Source of the DNA: Methylobrevis albus
GTDB taxonomy: Bacteria; Pseudomonadota; Alphaproteobacteria; Rhizobiales; Pleomorphomonadaceae
Direction of reading: 5' to 3'
NCBI RefSeq assembly: GCF_015904235.1
Contig: NZ_JADZLT010000056.1
Location: 1-64,000, forward strand
Length of the DNA stretch: 64,000 bases
Part shown: positions 35,507-45,509 of the stretch, one piece after another
Layout of the letters: each line of letters opens with the position of its first letter
Position numbering within the stretch: position 1 is the first letter of the stretch
Program-made: the position numbers and the translations under genes
The notes under the pieces: model-generated
Database searches by the model: none
What the model was told of the DNA's origin: nothing
What the model saw: only the letters and a program-made list of their open reading frames with translations

Positions 35507-36367
35507 ATGCAGATCAGGTTCTGGGGCGTTCGCGGCAGTCTGCCGGTCGGCGGGGGTGCGTATCGCCATTTCGGCGGCGACACGGCGTGCATCGAGGTGC
35601 AGGCCGGCGGGCACGTGCTGGTGCTCGACCTCGGCTCGGGGGCGCGCCGGCTCGGCCAGCGGCTTGCCGGCTGCCCGCGGCCGGTCACGGTGCTGCTCAG
35701 CCATGGCCACTACGACCACGTCTGCGGCCTGCCGTTCTTCGCGCCGCTGCGCCGGCCGAACGGGCCGGTGCGGCTCGCCTCGGCGATCTCCGGCGGCACC
35801 CGTGGCTTCGTCCAGCGGCTGCTGGCGCCGCCGCTGTTCCCAGCCGTGCCGGACCTCGTCGACCCGGCCGTGCGCTGCCTCGATCTCGATCCGGCGGGCG
35901 TATTCCGGCCGGGCGACGGCATCACCGTCACCACCACGCCAACCCGGCACGACGGCGGCGCCGTCGCCTTCCGGATCGAGCACGGCGGCCGCAGCCTCGT
36001 CTACGGCGGCGACCATGAAGCGGGCGACGACGCGGCCGACGCGCGCCTCGTCGCCCTGATGGAGGGCGCCGACGTCGCGATCCTCGACGCCACCGGCGGC
36101 GCGCCACATGCAGCGGGCAGCGGCGGCCTTGGCCATTCGTGCTGGACCGATGCGATCGGCCTCGCCCGCCGCGCCGGCGTCCGCCGCGTGGCGCTCACCC
36201 ATCATCACCCGGATTCCACCGACGCCGGGCTGGCGCGGCTCGATGCCGCCGTGCGGGCGCTGTGGCCGGGAGCCGCGCTTGCCCGCACCGGCCAACTCAT
36301 CGAAACTGCGCCGCCCCGCGCCGCGCGTCCCCGCGAAGGAGCCTGTCATGCGAATTCGACGGCCTGA
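35507..36367 (+). CDS. MBL-fold metallohydrolase, cyclic-phosphodiesterase-like
   Basis: A 286-residue metallo-beta-lactamase-fold hydrolase. The metal motif HGHYDH (66-71) is intact, with further ligands in YGGDHEAGDD and THHHPDS. The opening MQIRFWGVRGSLPVGGG is typical of a group related to PhnP and class-II cyclic nucleotide phosphodiesterases. Given the adjacent FecR, adenylate cyclase and Crp genes, cleavage of cAMP or another cyclic phosphate is an attractive but unproven role. The ATG at 35507 follows GGAGAG. Its 3' end overlaps the FecR gene by 20 bases. Confidence 0.82.
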   Translation: MQIRFWGVRGSLPVGGGAYRHFGGDTACIEVQAGGHVLVLDLGSGARRLGQRLAGCPRPVTVLLSHGHYDHVCGLPFFAPLRRPNGPVRLASAISGGTRGFVQRLLAPPLFPAVPDLVDPAVRCLDLDPAGVFRPGDGITVTTTPTRHDGGAVAFRIEHGGRSLVYGGDHEAGDDAADARLVALMEGADVAILDATGGAPHAAGSGGLGHSCWTDAIGLARRAGVRRVALTHHHPDSTDAGLARLDAAVRALWPGAALARTGQLIETAPPRAARPREGACHANSTA

Positions 36368-37010
36368 CCATCTTCCCGCCGGCCGGTTCCCGGCGGCGCG
36401 GTTCTCCCGGCGGCGGATCGTCGCCGGGCTCGGCGCGGCCCCCATCGCTGCGGCGCTGCTCGGGACCGGCCCGGCGGCGGCCGCGACGCCCGTCGGCGCG
36501 GTCGAGGGCATGGAGGGCTCGGCGTTCGCCCGGGCAGCGGCCGTCCGTCGGCTCAGCGCCCGCGCCGCGATCCTGCTCGGCGACCTCGTCTGGACGGAGG
36601 CGCGCTCGCGCCTCACCCTCGGCCTCGACGGCGGCTCGCGCATCCACCTCGGGCCGGAGGCGCAGCTCGTCGTCGACCGCTTCATCGCCACGACCGGCGG
36701 CGAACTGCGCTTCGGCGCCGGTGCGCTGGTGTTCGATCGCGACGACGATCTCGACAAGATCGACCTCGAGATCCGCACCGTCTACGGCCAGATCGGCGTG
36801 CGCGGCACCCGCTTCTTCGCCGGTCCCTCCAACGGCGTCTTCGCCGTTTTCGTCGAGCGCGGCGCCGTCGCGGTCTCGGCCGGCGGTACGATTCGCCGGC
36901 TCGAAGCCGGCGAAGGCGTCGACATGACCGACCCAGCGACGCCGCCCGGCCCGGTCGCGCGCTGGAGCGCCGAGCGCACCGAGGCGGCGTTCCGCTCGGT
37001 TTTCGGCTGA
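36348..37010 (+). CDS. FecR-domain protein with probable Tat signal
   Basis: A 220-residue exported protein. Residues 19-45 (FSRRRIVAGLGAAPIAAALL) form a twin-arginine-type signal ending in AAAA. The FecR domain follows (about 65-185): LLGDLVWTEARSRLTLGLDG, IHLGPEAQLVVDRF, VYGQIGVRGTRFFAG. FecR domains act as periplasmic sensors or ligand-binding modules. No transmembrane helix other than the signal and no sigma factor partner is present. The ATG at 36348 has AAGGAG upstream. The stop is 4 bases from the stop of the convergent cyclase gene. Confidence 0.8.
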   Translation: MRIRRPDHLPAGRFPAARFSRRRIVAGLGAAPIAAALLGTGPAAAATPVGAVEGMEGSAFARAAAVRRLSARAAILLGDLVWTEARSRLTLGLDGGSRIHLGPEAQLVVDRFIATTGGELRFGAGALVFDRDDDLDKIDLEIRTVYGQIGVRGTRFFAGPSNGVFAVFVERGAVAVSAGGTIRRLEAGEGVDMTDPATPPGPVARWSAERTEAAFRSVFG

Positions 37011-37014
37011 TCCA

Positions 37015-38862
37015 TCAGCCCTCGGGGGAAAACAGCTCCAGCGGGCCGCGGCCGCGCACGTCGACGCTGCCGAGGCTGCGGAACCGCCGCGCGGGGCAGA
37101 GCGCGCGGCAGGCCGGGCCGACGATGATGCCGGTTCCCAGTGTTTTGCCCAGCGCCTCGAGCCGCGCGGCGGTGTTCACGGCGGAACCGTGCGCGGTGTA
37201 GTCGAGCTTGTCGCCGGCGCCGACGTCGCCGACCACGGCAATGCCGCTCTCGATGCCGATGCGCGTGCGCCCCAGCGCGAGGTCGCGGACGGAGGGCTCG
37301 GCGCGGAACGCCTCGGTCGCCGCCTGGATGGCGAGCCCGGCCGCGACGGCGCGGTCGGCGTGCTCGGCAAGGTCGAGCGGCACGTTGAACAAGGCGTGCA
37401 CCGCGTCGCCGACGATCTTGTCGACCATGCCGCCGTGGGCGGTGACGATGGCGGTGACGCGGCCGAAATAGGCGTCGAGCAGCGCCACCAGCTCCTCCGC
37501 CGGCAGGCGCTCGGCGAGCGCCGTGAAGCCCTCGATGTCGGTGAACAGCGCCGTCACCATGCGCCGTTCGCCGCCGAGCTTGACGAGGTCGGGCCGCGCG
37601 ACGATACGGGCGACCACTTCCGGCGCGAGGTGCTGCTCGAAGCGCCGGCGGATGCGGGCAGCGGCGCGGCGGGCCTCCAGCCCCAACATCGCCATCGCCG
37701 CCCCCGCGCCAGCGAGCACCACCAGCCCCGGCCCGAGCGGATCGAACACCAGGGCGGCGGCGAGGAACGCCGCCAACGCCGCGCCGGCGAGCGTCGCCGC
37801 TAGGCCCAGCGCCACCGCCGCCGTTGCCGCCGTGCCGAACGACAGCGCCGCGGTGACGGCCGGCAGCGCGGCGAGGAGGCCCACCAGCGGCTCGGCCCAA
37901 AGAGCCGCCGCCGGCCGGCGGGGCGCGGTGCCGGCGAGGATCGTCTCCACGGCGTCGGCCGCAATCTGCACCTGCGGCGTCACCGGGCCGGCCGCGCTCG
38001 GCCGGAGCGCGCCGAGGGCGGCGGCGCCGCCGCCGAGGAGAACGATGCGCCCGGCAAATCGGCCGGCCGGCACGTCGCCGCCGAGCACGGCCGCGGCCGA
38101 CAGGGTGCGCTGCGGCCAGAGCGTGGCCGGCGCCGGCCGGATGCGCAGGTCGGCCGCCGGCGGCAGCGGCACGGCGAGGTCGGCGATGTGCAGCACTTCG
38201 CCGTCGACGATGAAGGCGCTGGCGCCGCGCGCCACCCGCACCGCCTCCGCGGCAAGGCCGGCGACGACGGTGTCACCCGCGCGGGCGAGCAGCGGGGCAT
38301 GACGGACGATGCCGTCGGGATCGGCGGCGAGCGCCGCGAGGCCGATGGCGCCGGCGGCGGCGGCAATCGCCGGATCGGGCTCGACCAGCCCCGCCTCGCG
38401 CCACGGCGCCAGCCTCGGGTCGCGCTCACGCACCACGACGGCGGCGGGATGGCGCGGTGGCGGGCCATCCGGCCGGCCGGAGAACAGCGATGCGAGCACC
38501 ACCGGCGCGGAGCCGACCGCCGCGACGAGCGCGGCATCGTCGGCGCCGGGTACGGCGAACAAGATGTCGACGGCGATTAAGGCCGGGCGATCGGCGGCGA
38601 TCGCCGCAATCAAACGTGCCGTCATCGCGCGCGGCCACGGCCACGGCCCGAGGGCGGCGAGGCTGTCGGCGTCGATCTCGACCACGGTGACGTCGCCGGG
38701 CGCGGCGCTGATCAGGGCGACGACGTCGAGGGTCCGATCGCGCGCGGTGCGGGCCAACCCGCCGGGGTCGGCGGCGAGCAGGACGGCCGCGATCAGCGCC
38801 CCGGCGAGGCCGGCGAGGACCGCGCGGCGGCGGGCGACGGGCGGCAGGGCGGCGGCCGTCAC
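37015..38862 (-). CDS. CHASE2-domain class III adenylate cyclase
   Basis: A 615-residue membrane sensor cyclase. An N-terminal helix (12-32), an extracytoplasmic CHASE2 domain (about 35-315), three hydrophobic segments (about 323-396) and a class III catalytic domain (about 435-610). Metal-binding D442 (TDIEGF) and D486 (VGDAVHALF) are intact; K482 and D554 (LDYTAHG) are the adenine-selecting pair; N563 and R567 are the transition-state residues. It is therefore predicted to be active and to make cAMP. The ATG overlaps the crp-like stop by 4 bases. Confidence 0.93.
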   Translation of the reverse strand: MTAAALPPVARRRAVLAGLAGALIAAVLLAADPGGLARTARDRTLDVVALISAAPGDVTVVEIDADSLAALGPWPWPRAMTARLIAAIAADRPALIAVDILFAVPGADDAALVAAVGSAPVVLASLFSGRPDGPPPRHPAAVVVRERDPRLAPWREAGLVEPDPAIAAAAGAIGLAALAADPDGIVRHAPLLARAGDTVVAGLAAEAVRVARGASAFIVDGEVLHIADLAVPLPPAADLRIRPAPATLWPQRTLSAAAVLGGDVPAGRFAGRIVLLGGGAAALGALRPSAAGPVTPQVQIAADAVETILAGTAPRRPAAALWAEPLVGLLAALPAVTAALSFGTAATAAVALGLAATLAGAALAAFLAAALVFDPLGPGLVVLAGAGAAMAMLGLEARRAAARIRRRFEQHLAPEVVARIVARPDLVKLGGERRMVTALFTDIEGFTALAERLPAEELVALLDAYFGRVTAIVTAHGGMVDKIVGDAVHALFNVPLDLAEHADRAVAAGLAIQAATEAFRAEPSVRDLALGRTRIGIESGIAVVGDVGAGDKLDYTAHGSAVNTAARLEALGKTLGTGIIVGPACRALCPARRFRSLGSVDVRGRGPLELFSPEG

Positions 38863-39554
38863 GCGCCTCCGCCTTCGCCGATGGCGCGGAGCACGGCGAG
38901 GCGGCAGACGACGGCCGCGCCGGTGCGCTTCAGGGCGCCGGCATCCTCGAGCGCGGCGAAGGCGCCGTTCACCCGCGGCCGCGTCGCGCCGATCATGTCG
39001 GCGATCTCCGACTGGCTGAGCGGCAGTTCGATCGTCACCGTGCCGCTGTCGCCCGCCTTCTGGGCGCGCGCCAGCGCCAGCAGCATGCGGGCGAGCCGCG
39101 CTTCCAACCGGTAGAGCGCGATGCTCTCCATCTGGTCGGTGGTGTCGCGCAGGCGGGCGCAGAGATAGGCAATGCAGGATCGGAGGATCGCCGGCCGTTC
39201 GGCGGTGATGCGGTCGAGGTCGGCGCGCGCGATCACGAGACCGGCCGATTCGGTCACCGCCGTCGCGTCGGCGCTGCGCGGACTGCCGTCGAGCACGGCG
39301 AGTTCGCCGAGCGACGCGCCGGCCTCGGCGTGGCGCAGGCCGAGTTCGCGCCCGTCGGCCGAGAGGATCGACAGGCGGATGCGGCCGGCGGTGACGAGGA
39401 TCAGGTCCTGCCCGGGGTCGCCGCGCTGGAACAGCATGGTGCCGGCGGACCAGCTGCGCCGCCGCGCCGCCGCCGCCAGCCGGGCGATGTCGTCGTCCCC
39501 TGCCCCGGCGAACAGCGCCTGCTGCCGCAGGACCGCCTCGATCTCCCCCGTCAT
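38859..39554 (-). CDS. Crp/Fnr-family transcription regulator
   Basis: A 231-residue regulator with a cNMP-binding domain (about 8-125) and a winged HTH (about 165-220; LSQSEIADMIGATRPRVNGAF). The phosphate-binding cassette keeps E84 (GEL) and R93-S94 (PRSA), the residues that hold cAMP in CRP, so cAMP binding is likely. There are no Fnr-type cysteines. The ATG at 39554 follows GGAGG; an upstream start at 39608 would add 18 residues. It overlaps and precedes the CHASE2 cyclase gene. Confidence 0.88.
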   Translation of the reverse strand: MTGEIEAVLRQQALFAGAGDDDIARLAAAARRRSWSAGTMLFQRGDPGQDLILVTAGRIRLSILSADGRELGLRHAEAGASLGELAVLDGSPRSADATAVTESAGLVIARADLDRITAERPAILRSCIAYLCARLRDTTDQMESIALYRLEARLARMLLALARAQKAGDSGTVTIELPLSQSEIADMIGATRPRVNGAFAALEDAGALKRTGAAVVCRLAVLRAIGEGGGA

Positions 39555-39645
39555 CGCGCGCCGCGCCTCCCCGGCCCGACGATACAGAGCCGCCGGTGCC
39601 GCGTGCAATGGCCGTCGCTCCGCACCGGCGCCGGTGCCCGCCGGC

Positions 39646-39888
39646 TCAGTCGAGCGCGATCTCCGGCACGTCGCCGCGCCGGGCGATCACGCTCGGCTCG
39701 CCGAAGAAGTCGACCTGCGGGTCCTCCTGCTGGCGCAGCACGATGACGCCGCGCGCCCGTAGCATCATCGCATCCGCCGCCCGCATCGCCTCGGCCTCGG
39801 AACTGCAGCGGCGCGGTTCACCGGGCGCGAGCGAGCCCCGGGCCCCGGGTCTGAAGGGCGTGACGATGTAGACGGTCGCGGTCGACAT
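39646..39888 (-). CDS. Hypothetical protein, 80 residues
   Basis: A small soluble protein of unknown function (MSTATVYIVTPFRPGARGSL...) with a strand-helix-strand look (ATVYIVTPF, EAEAMRAADAMML, GVIVLRQQ). The ATG at 39888 is well placed behind GAGAGGA. It lies upstream of the crp-like gene in the same direction with a 91-base gap, so co-transcription is possible. Confidence 0.6.
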   Translation of the reverse strand: MSTATVYIVTPFRPGARGSLAPGEPRRCSSEAEAMRAADAMMLRARGVIVLRQQEDPQVDFFGEPSVIARRGDVPEIALD

Positions 39889-40101
39889 GACGATCCTCTC
39901 AAGCAGCTTGTTCCTATAATGTTCTCTTTCGGGGTGGAGTCAACGGGTCGTCATGGACCCCGGTGACGAAATCTGTCGCGCCGTCGCGTCATGAGCCGAT
40001 AGCCTCGGCTCATCGAGTCGCCGCGATCCGGCGACGCTGCAGCCGGCTGACCGGCGGGCGGCGCGGTCCGCTCCCGGCCCGGTCCTTTGGAGAGATGTTC
40101 G

Positions 40102-40404
40102 ATGTCCGACGCGCCCCTCACCGTCATCGCGATCGCCACCGCAAAGCCCGGCATGGAGGCGGCGCTGCTGGCGGCGCAGGAGGTTCTGGTGGCCGAGACG
40201 CTCACCGAGGACGGTTGCCTGCGCTACGAGTTGCACCAGTCGCTCGACGACGGCCGGGTGCGGATCTTCGTGGAGAGCTGGGCGAGCGAGGCGGCGTGGC
40301 AGGCGCACATGGAGGGCGACGCCATCCGGCGCTTCCGGGCGAGCGGCGCCGGCGACCTCGTCGCCGATCTCGCGCTGCACCGCCTGGTGCAGGTGGCGGG
40401 CTGA
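40102..40404 (+). CDS. Antibiotic biosynthesis monooxygenase (ABM) domain protein
   Basis: A 100-residue YgiN/ABM-like ferredoxin-fold protein (VIAIATAKPGMEAALLAAQ; CLRYELHQSLDDGRVRIFVESW; WQAHMEGDAIRRF). Members are cofactor-free monooxygenases or quinol-handling enzymes; the substrate cannot be read from the sequence. The ATG at 40102 (MSDAPLT) follows GGAGAG; an in-frame start five codons earlier is less likely. It is a single gene. Confidence 0.85.
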   Translation: MSDAPLTVIAIATAKPGMEAALLAAQEVLVAETLTEDGCLRYELHQSLDDGRVRIFVESWASEAAWQAHMEGDAIRRFRASGAGDLVADLALHRLVQVAG

Positions 40405-40467
40405 CGCGGCAAGACTTGCGACGCCACTTCAACAACGACCGGCAAGAACCGGCAGCGAAAGGGAAAG

Positions 40468-40559
40468 TGGCGGAGACGGAGGGATTCGAACCCTCGATAC
40501 CCTTTTGGGGGTATGCTCATTTAGCAAACGAGTGCCTTCAGCCTCTCGGCCACGTCTCC
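40468..40559 (-). tRNA. tRNA-Ser (anticodon GCU)
   Basis: Read on the minus strand, the 92 bases fold as a class II tRNA: acceptor GGAGACG/CGTCTCC, a D-arm with GAGAGGCTGAAGG, anticodon stem CTCGT/ATGAG with loop TTGCTAA (anticodon GCT), a long variable arm (TACCCCC...GGGTA), T-arm GGTTCGAATCC and an encoded CCA. It reads AGC/AGU serine codons. Confidence 0.96.
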
Positions 40560-40663
40560 GGCGACGTGGATGGCTAAAGGAACACGGGGCGTTGGTCAAG
40601 CACGGGTTTCCCGGCGCCGGCAAAGAGCGGCGGCGACGGTGGGGGTTGCGGCGGCTATGCGGC

Positions 40664-40933
40664 TCAATGCTGGGTGCTGAGCCATTCCCGGGCGGCGCGC
40701 TGGGCGGCGGCGATTTCGGCGGCCGACATGTCGGCGGCGATTTCCTGGCGATAGGCGGCGGCGTCGCGGTTGCCGCGGAAGGCGGCGAGGTTGAGCCACT
40801 TGTGCGCGGTGACGAGGTCGGCCTCGACGCTGCGGCCGATCGCGTACATGATTCCGAGCTGGTAGAAGATGTCGGCAGTCGCGGTCTGACCATCGACGAC
40901 AAACTCATTGGCATTCAATTCAAGCCGGGCCAT
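40664..40933 (-). CDS. Small Sel1-repeat protein
   Basis: An 89-residue protein with one clear Sel1-like repeat (IFYQLGIMYAIGRSVEADLV / AHKWLNLAAFRGNRDA). It has no signal peptide. Short proteins of this kind are common in alphaproteobacteria and of unknown role. The ATG at 40933 is preceded by GAGGTGG. Adjacent to tRNA-Ser. Confidence 0.75.
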   Translation of the reverse strand: MARLELNANEFVVDGQTATADIFYQLGIMYAIGRSVEADLVTAHKWLNLAAFRGNRDAAAYRQEIAADMSAAEIAAAQRAAREWLSTQH

Positions 40934-41329
40934 TGTCCACCTCATTTACTTGGAGACGAAACGTCTTTGTCTTGCTCCGGCCGGTTTTCCCCGGCTCATG
41001 ACGCAATCTTGCTCCGGCGATTTGAATCGGCCGTTAAACGACGAGCTTAATTTTGCTCGAAGAAAGCTAAAATGAGATCTTAAATTGGCGTCCGGTTTAC
41101 CATCGATTCCGCGGAGTCGCGCGGAAAGACCGCGTCTGGCCGCGACTCGTGTCTCGGATCGAATCAACCATTGCTTCACCACGCCGTGCGATCGCCCGTT
41201 TCGCCGGTTGACGGATCCGGCGGCGGACGCGCCGGGCGCGATCGGATATGATCGGGCGACGAGCGGAGTGACGCCCGGTCGCGGCATGCGGGAGCCGCCG
41301 CAGGGCGGCGGTTTTCAGGGAGACGGGAG
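40934..41329. other. 396-base divergent stretch without a gene
   Basis: It separates the Sel1 gene (minus) from the DUF2147 gene (plus) and should hold both promoters. The part around 41030-41095 is AT-rich relative to the window. No inverted repeat of family A, B or C and no credible coding frame was seen. Confidence 0.5.
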
Positions 41330-41743
41330 ATGCGGGGTCTCGGGGCTGCTGGGCTTGCCGTGCTGCTGCTGGCGGCGGGTGCCGAATCGGCTGCCGCCGA
41401 GCCGGTCGGCGTCTGGCAGCGACCGAGCGGCGAGGCGCACATGGAGATCGCCCCCTGCGGCGCGCATCTCTGCGGCACGCTGGTGCACCTCGACCAGGAC
41501 TATACCGACGAACTCAATCCCGACCCGGCGCTGCGCGGCCGGCCGCTGCTCGGCACCCGCATCGTGCACGAGGCCGCCGCCACCGACCGTCCCGGTCGCT
41601 GGCGCGGGCAGCTCTACAACGCCGAGGACGGCCGCACCTATCAGGGCTTCCTGGTGCTCGAGGCCGCCGACGCGCTGCGGCTCGAGGGCTGCGTGCTCGG
41701 CGGGCTGATCTGCAAGGGCGAGACCTGGCAGCGCGTGCGCTGA
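41330..41743 (+). CDS. DUF2147 exported protein
   Basis: A 137-residue protein with a signal peptide (residues 1-23, ending AESAAA) and the DUF2147 domain (VGVWQRPSGEAHMEIAPCG; LCGTLVHL; GRTYQGFLVLE; LRLEGCVLGGLICKGETW). Members are small periplasmic beta-barrel-like proteins of unknown function; the four cysteines (GAHLCG, APCG, EGCV, LICKG) probably pair. The start follows GGGAGACGGGAG. Confidence 0.88.
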   Translation: MRGLGAAGLAVLLLAAGAESAAAEPVGVWQRPSGEAHMEIAPCGAHLCGTLVHLDQDYTDELNPDPALRGRPLLGTRIVHEAAATDRPGRWRGQLYNAEDGRTYQGFLVLEAADALRLEGCVLGGLICKGETWQRVR

Positions 41744-41756
41744 CCGGTGCCGCGAA

Positions 41757-41781
41757 GGCGGCAGCCCGGGGCCTTGCCGCC
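41757..41781. terminator. Hairpin between convergent DUF2147 and DUF2459 genes
   Basis: A GGCGGCA/TGCCGCC stem with an 11-base loop lies between the two stops. No T-tract is present in either direction, so it is only a candidate bidirectional terminator. Confidence 0.35.
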
Positions 41782-41789
41782 CTGCCCGC

Positions 41790-42635
41790 TCAGGAAGCGC
41801 CGGCGCGCCAGCGGAGGTTGGCCATCACGCCCGCCGACAGCGTGTCGGTGATGCGCGAGGTCGGCACCCCTGCGGCGCCGAGCGCATGCGCGATCCAGTG
41901 GTTGCAGTTGGTCAGCAGGCTGTAGTTGCCCAGCGCGGTGAAGAACAGGCTGTCGCCATAGCGGCCGGGGCCGATGTTCACCGGCGACCCGGTCTCGTCG
42001 ACCTGGAAGCTCTCCTCGATGAAGGTCGCCAGCCGGCGAAAGCCGCCCTCGGAGAGCGGCAGCGTCGCGATTCGGGCCCGGCCGAACACGGTCGTCGGCG
42101 GGTCGTCGAGGCCGACGACGTGCAGCACGGTCGCGCGCTCGCCGCCGGCGAGGGCAACGCCGGCCTGGATCAGCGTCGCGACGTCGAGATTGCCGCTGGT
42201 GCGGTAGAAGTCGGCGTCGCCCCAGCCGATCTCGACCCAGCGATGCGCAAGGAAGCGCTCCGAGATTTCGATCAGCGCGGCATGGTCGTCGGTATAGGCG
42301 AACTGGCGCAGCCGGTCGGTCGGCACCACGAGGCCGGTATGCCAGCCGTGATCGACGACGGCGACCTCGATGGTCGCGGCGCCGGCGCGCGGCGGGAACA
42401 TCACCGGGTCGTTCGGCTCGGCGGTGAAGAAGATCGCGGCGACGACGCCGGCGCCGATGATGAGGACATAGGCGAGCAGTACCCGCGCGGCCCGCACCAG
42501 GAACGGTGCCTCGGGCGGCGGAGGCGGCGGCATCTTCGGCCGCGGTGCCCGCTGGCGCGGTGCAGCGGCCGGCCGCTTCGCGCCGGCCCGCGAGGTTCCG
42601 CTCCTGGGCTTGCCGCCCGTCGCCGCCTTGGCCAT
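41790..42635 (-). CDS. DUF2459 (TIGR02117-type) membrane-anchored protein
   Basis: A 281-residue protein: a basic and Pro-rich cytosolic N-terminus (1-43), one transmembrane helix (about 48-70) and a periplasmic DUF2459 domain with the signature VAVVDHGWHTGLVVP, GWGDADFY and TNCNHWIAHAL. A conserved His, Cys and Asn make a hydrolase-like site possible, but no activity is known. It converges on DUF2147. mltG lies upstream in the same direction. Confidence 0.82.
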   Translation of the reverse strand: MAKAATGGKPRSGTSRAGAKRPAAAPRQRAPRPKMPPPPPPEAPFLVRAARVLLAYVLIIGAGVVAAIFFTAEPNDPVMFPPRAGAATIEVAVVDHGWHTGLVVPTDRLRQFAYTDDHAALIEISERFLAHRWVEIGWGDADFYRTSGNLDVATLIQAGVALAGGERATVLHVVGLDDPPTTVFGRARIATLPLSEGGFRRLATFIEESFQVDETGSPVNIGPGRYGDSLFFTALGNYSLLTNCNHWIAHALGAAGVPTSRITDTLSAGVMANLRWRAGAS

Positions 42636-42761
42636 TGCCGTCCCCCTCCGATTCGCACGGCGGCCATTATGCCTGCCGGGAGGTGAAGCAGTGCTGACCT
42701 GCCGACGAATGAATGCCGACGCCCGCGCCTTTTCGCGCCCGGCGCACGGCCGGGCGCCGCG

Positions 42762-44048
42762 TCAAGGCCGCGGCTGCGGCAGCAGCGGTTCGGCGGGGTC
42801 GCGCGCGGGCTCGCCGTCGCGCAGGTCGATCGCGTCGGCGGGTGCCGGCTCGCTGCCGGCAGGCTCGGCGTCGGGGAGTTCGTCGAGGGGCACCTGGTCG
42901 GTGGCGGCGGCCGCGGCGGCGCGCTCCATCTGGCGCAGCCGGGCGACGTTGCGGTTGTGCTCGGCCAGCGTCTGCGAAAAGGCGTGGCCGCCGGTGCCGT
43001 CGGCGACGAAGTAGAGCTCGTCGGTGTTCGACGGGCCGGCGACGGCTTCGAGCGCGGCGCGGCCGGGGTTGGCGATCGGGCCCGGCGGCAGGCCGTTGAT
43101 GCGGTAGGTGTTGTAGGGCGTCTCGCGGTCGATCTCGCTGCGCCGGATCGGCCGGCCGAGCGAGCCCTGACCACCGACGAGGCCATAGATGATCGTGGGG
43201 TCGGACTGCAGCCGCATGCCCTGGCGCAGCCGGTTGATGAACACGCCGGCGACGCGCGGCCGCTCGTCGGCCCGGCCGGTTTCCTTCTCGACGATCGAGG
43301 CGAGCGTGACGAGTTCGGCGGGCGAGCTGATCGGCAGGTCCGGCCGGCGCCGCTCCCAGACCGAGGCGAGCGCCGCGTCATGCGCCCGGCGCATGCGCTC
43401 GACGATCACCGAGCGCTGGGCGCCGCGGGTGAACATGTAGGTGTCGGGCAGCAGCGAGCCTTCCGGCGGCACCTCGGCCACCTCGCCCTCGAGCAGCGGC
43501 TCCTCGCGCAGGCGGGCGATGATCTGCTGGCTGGTGAGGCCCTCCGGCACCGTGAACGGGTGCAGGATCGCCTTGCCCTCGACGAGCAGGTCCATGACCT
43601 CCTGCATGCTGATGCCGGCCTTGAAGCCGTATTCGCCGGCCTTCAGCCGCCGCTCGGTCTGGTAGGCGCGGACGCCGGCGCGGAACACCAGCGAACTCGA
43701 GATGACCCCCTCGTCCTCGAGCTTGGCGGCGATGTCCGATAGCGACGAATCGGCCTGGATGATCACGCTGCTCTCGGCGGTGAGCGGGCCGGGCGCGCTG
43801 AACTCGGACTTGCCCCAGTAGAGCACGCCGCCGACCGCCATGAAGGCGAGCACAATGATCATGATCAGCGCGTTGAGCGCGACCACCACCGGGTGGCGTA
43901 CGCTGCGCGAGCGCGGCGGCGCGGGGGCCGGCTCGGGGGCCAGCGCCTCGCGCGGGCTCTTGGGATTGACGCGCTTTGACGGCGCGGGCTCTCCCGCAGC
44001 ACCGCTTTCCGGCGGCTTCTCGCCGTTAGCGTCCGCATTCGAGTCCAT
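42762..44048 (-). CDS. mltG: Endolytic peptidoglycan transglycosylase MltG
   Basis: A 428-residue inner-membrane enzyme that cleaves nascent glycan strands and ends their elongation. A ~50-residue cytosolic tail, a transmembrane helix at about 54-77, a LysM-like subdomain, and the YceG domain with catalytic E254 in LASIVEKETG and the DPTIIYGL and YNTYRINGLPPGPIANPG motifs. The C-terminal ~50 residues are an acidic Pro/Ala tail. It follows fabF by 110 bases, the usual alphaproteobacterial arrangement. Confidence 0.95.
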   Translation of the reverse strand: MDSNADANGEKPPESGAAGEPAPSKRVNPKSPREALAPEPAPAPPRSRSVRHPVVVALNALIMIIVLAFMAVGGVLYWGKSEFSAPGPLTAESSVIIQADSSLSDIAAKLEDEGVISSSLVFRAGVRAYQTERRLKAGEYGFKAGISMQEVMDLLVEGKAILHPFTVPEGLTSQQIIARLREEPLLEGEVAEVPPEGSLLPDTYMFTRGAQRSVIVERMRRAHDAALASVWERRRPDLPISSPAELVTLASIVEKETGRADERPRVAGVFINRLRQGMRLQSDPTIIYGLVGGQGSLGRPIRRSEIDRETPYNTYRINGLPPGPIANPGRAALEAVAGPSNTDELYFVADGTGGHAFSQTLAEHNRNVARLRQMERAAAAAATDQVPLDELPDAEPAGSEPAPADAIDLRDGEPARDPAEPLLPQPRP

Positions 44049-44158
44049 GTCGTGCTCCGAAATCGCTCGTCAGCCCCCACCAGACGTTCAAGCCAGTTTG
44101 TGGCGAAACCACGGATCCCCGTCCGCGGCGGTCGCGGCGTGCCGTGGCACGCCGGACG

Positions 44159-45424
<1,266 letters not shown>

Positions 45425-45509
45425 AGATCAGGAACTCCGACGGGGGTGGACCCCCGGGCCGGAGACCGGCCGCGGGGGCCGACCCCGCGGGCCGATCGAG
45501 GTCAAGTCC

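Noticed and set aside
33332..36778. 1148-codon minus-strand open frame
   Set aside because: It overlaps the subtilase in another frame and the MBL/FecR genes in antisense; its product is Arg/Pro-rich with no domain. It reflects high GC content.
41034..41050. TTAA repeat pair resembling a CtrA box
   Set aside because: The spacer is 9 bases, whereas the canonical CtrA site has 7, and neither neighbour is a known cell-cycle gene.
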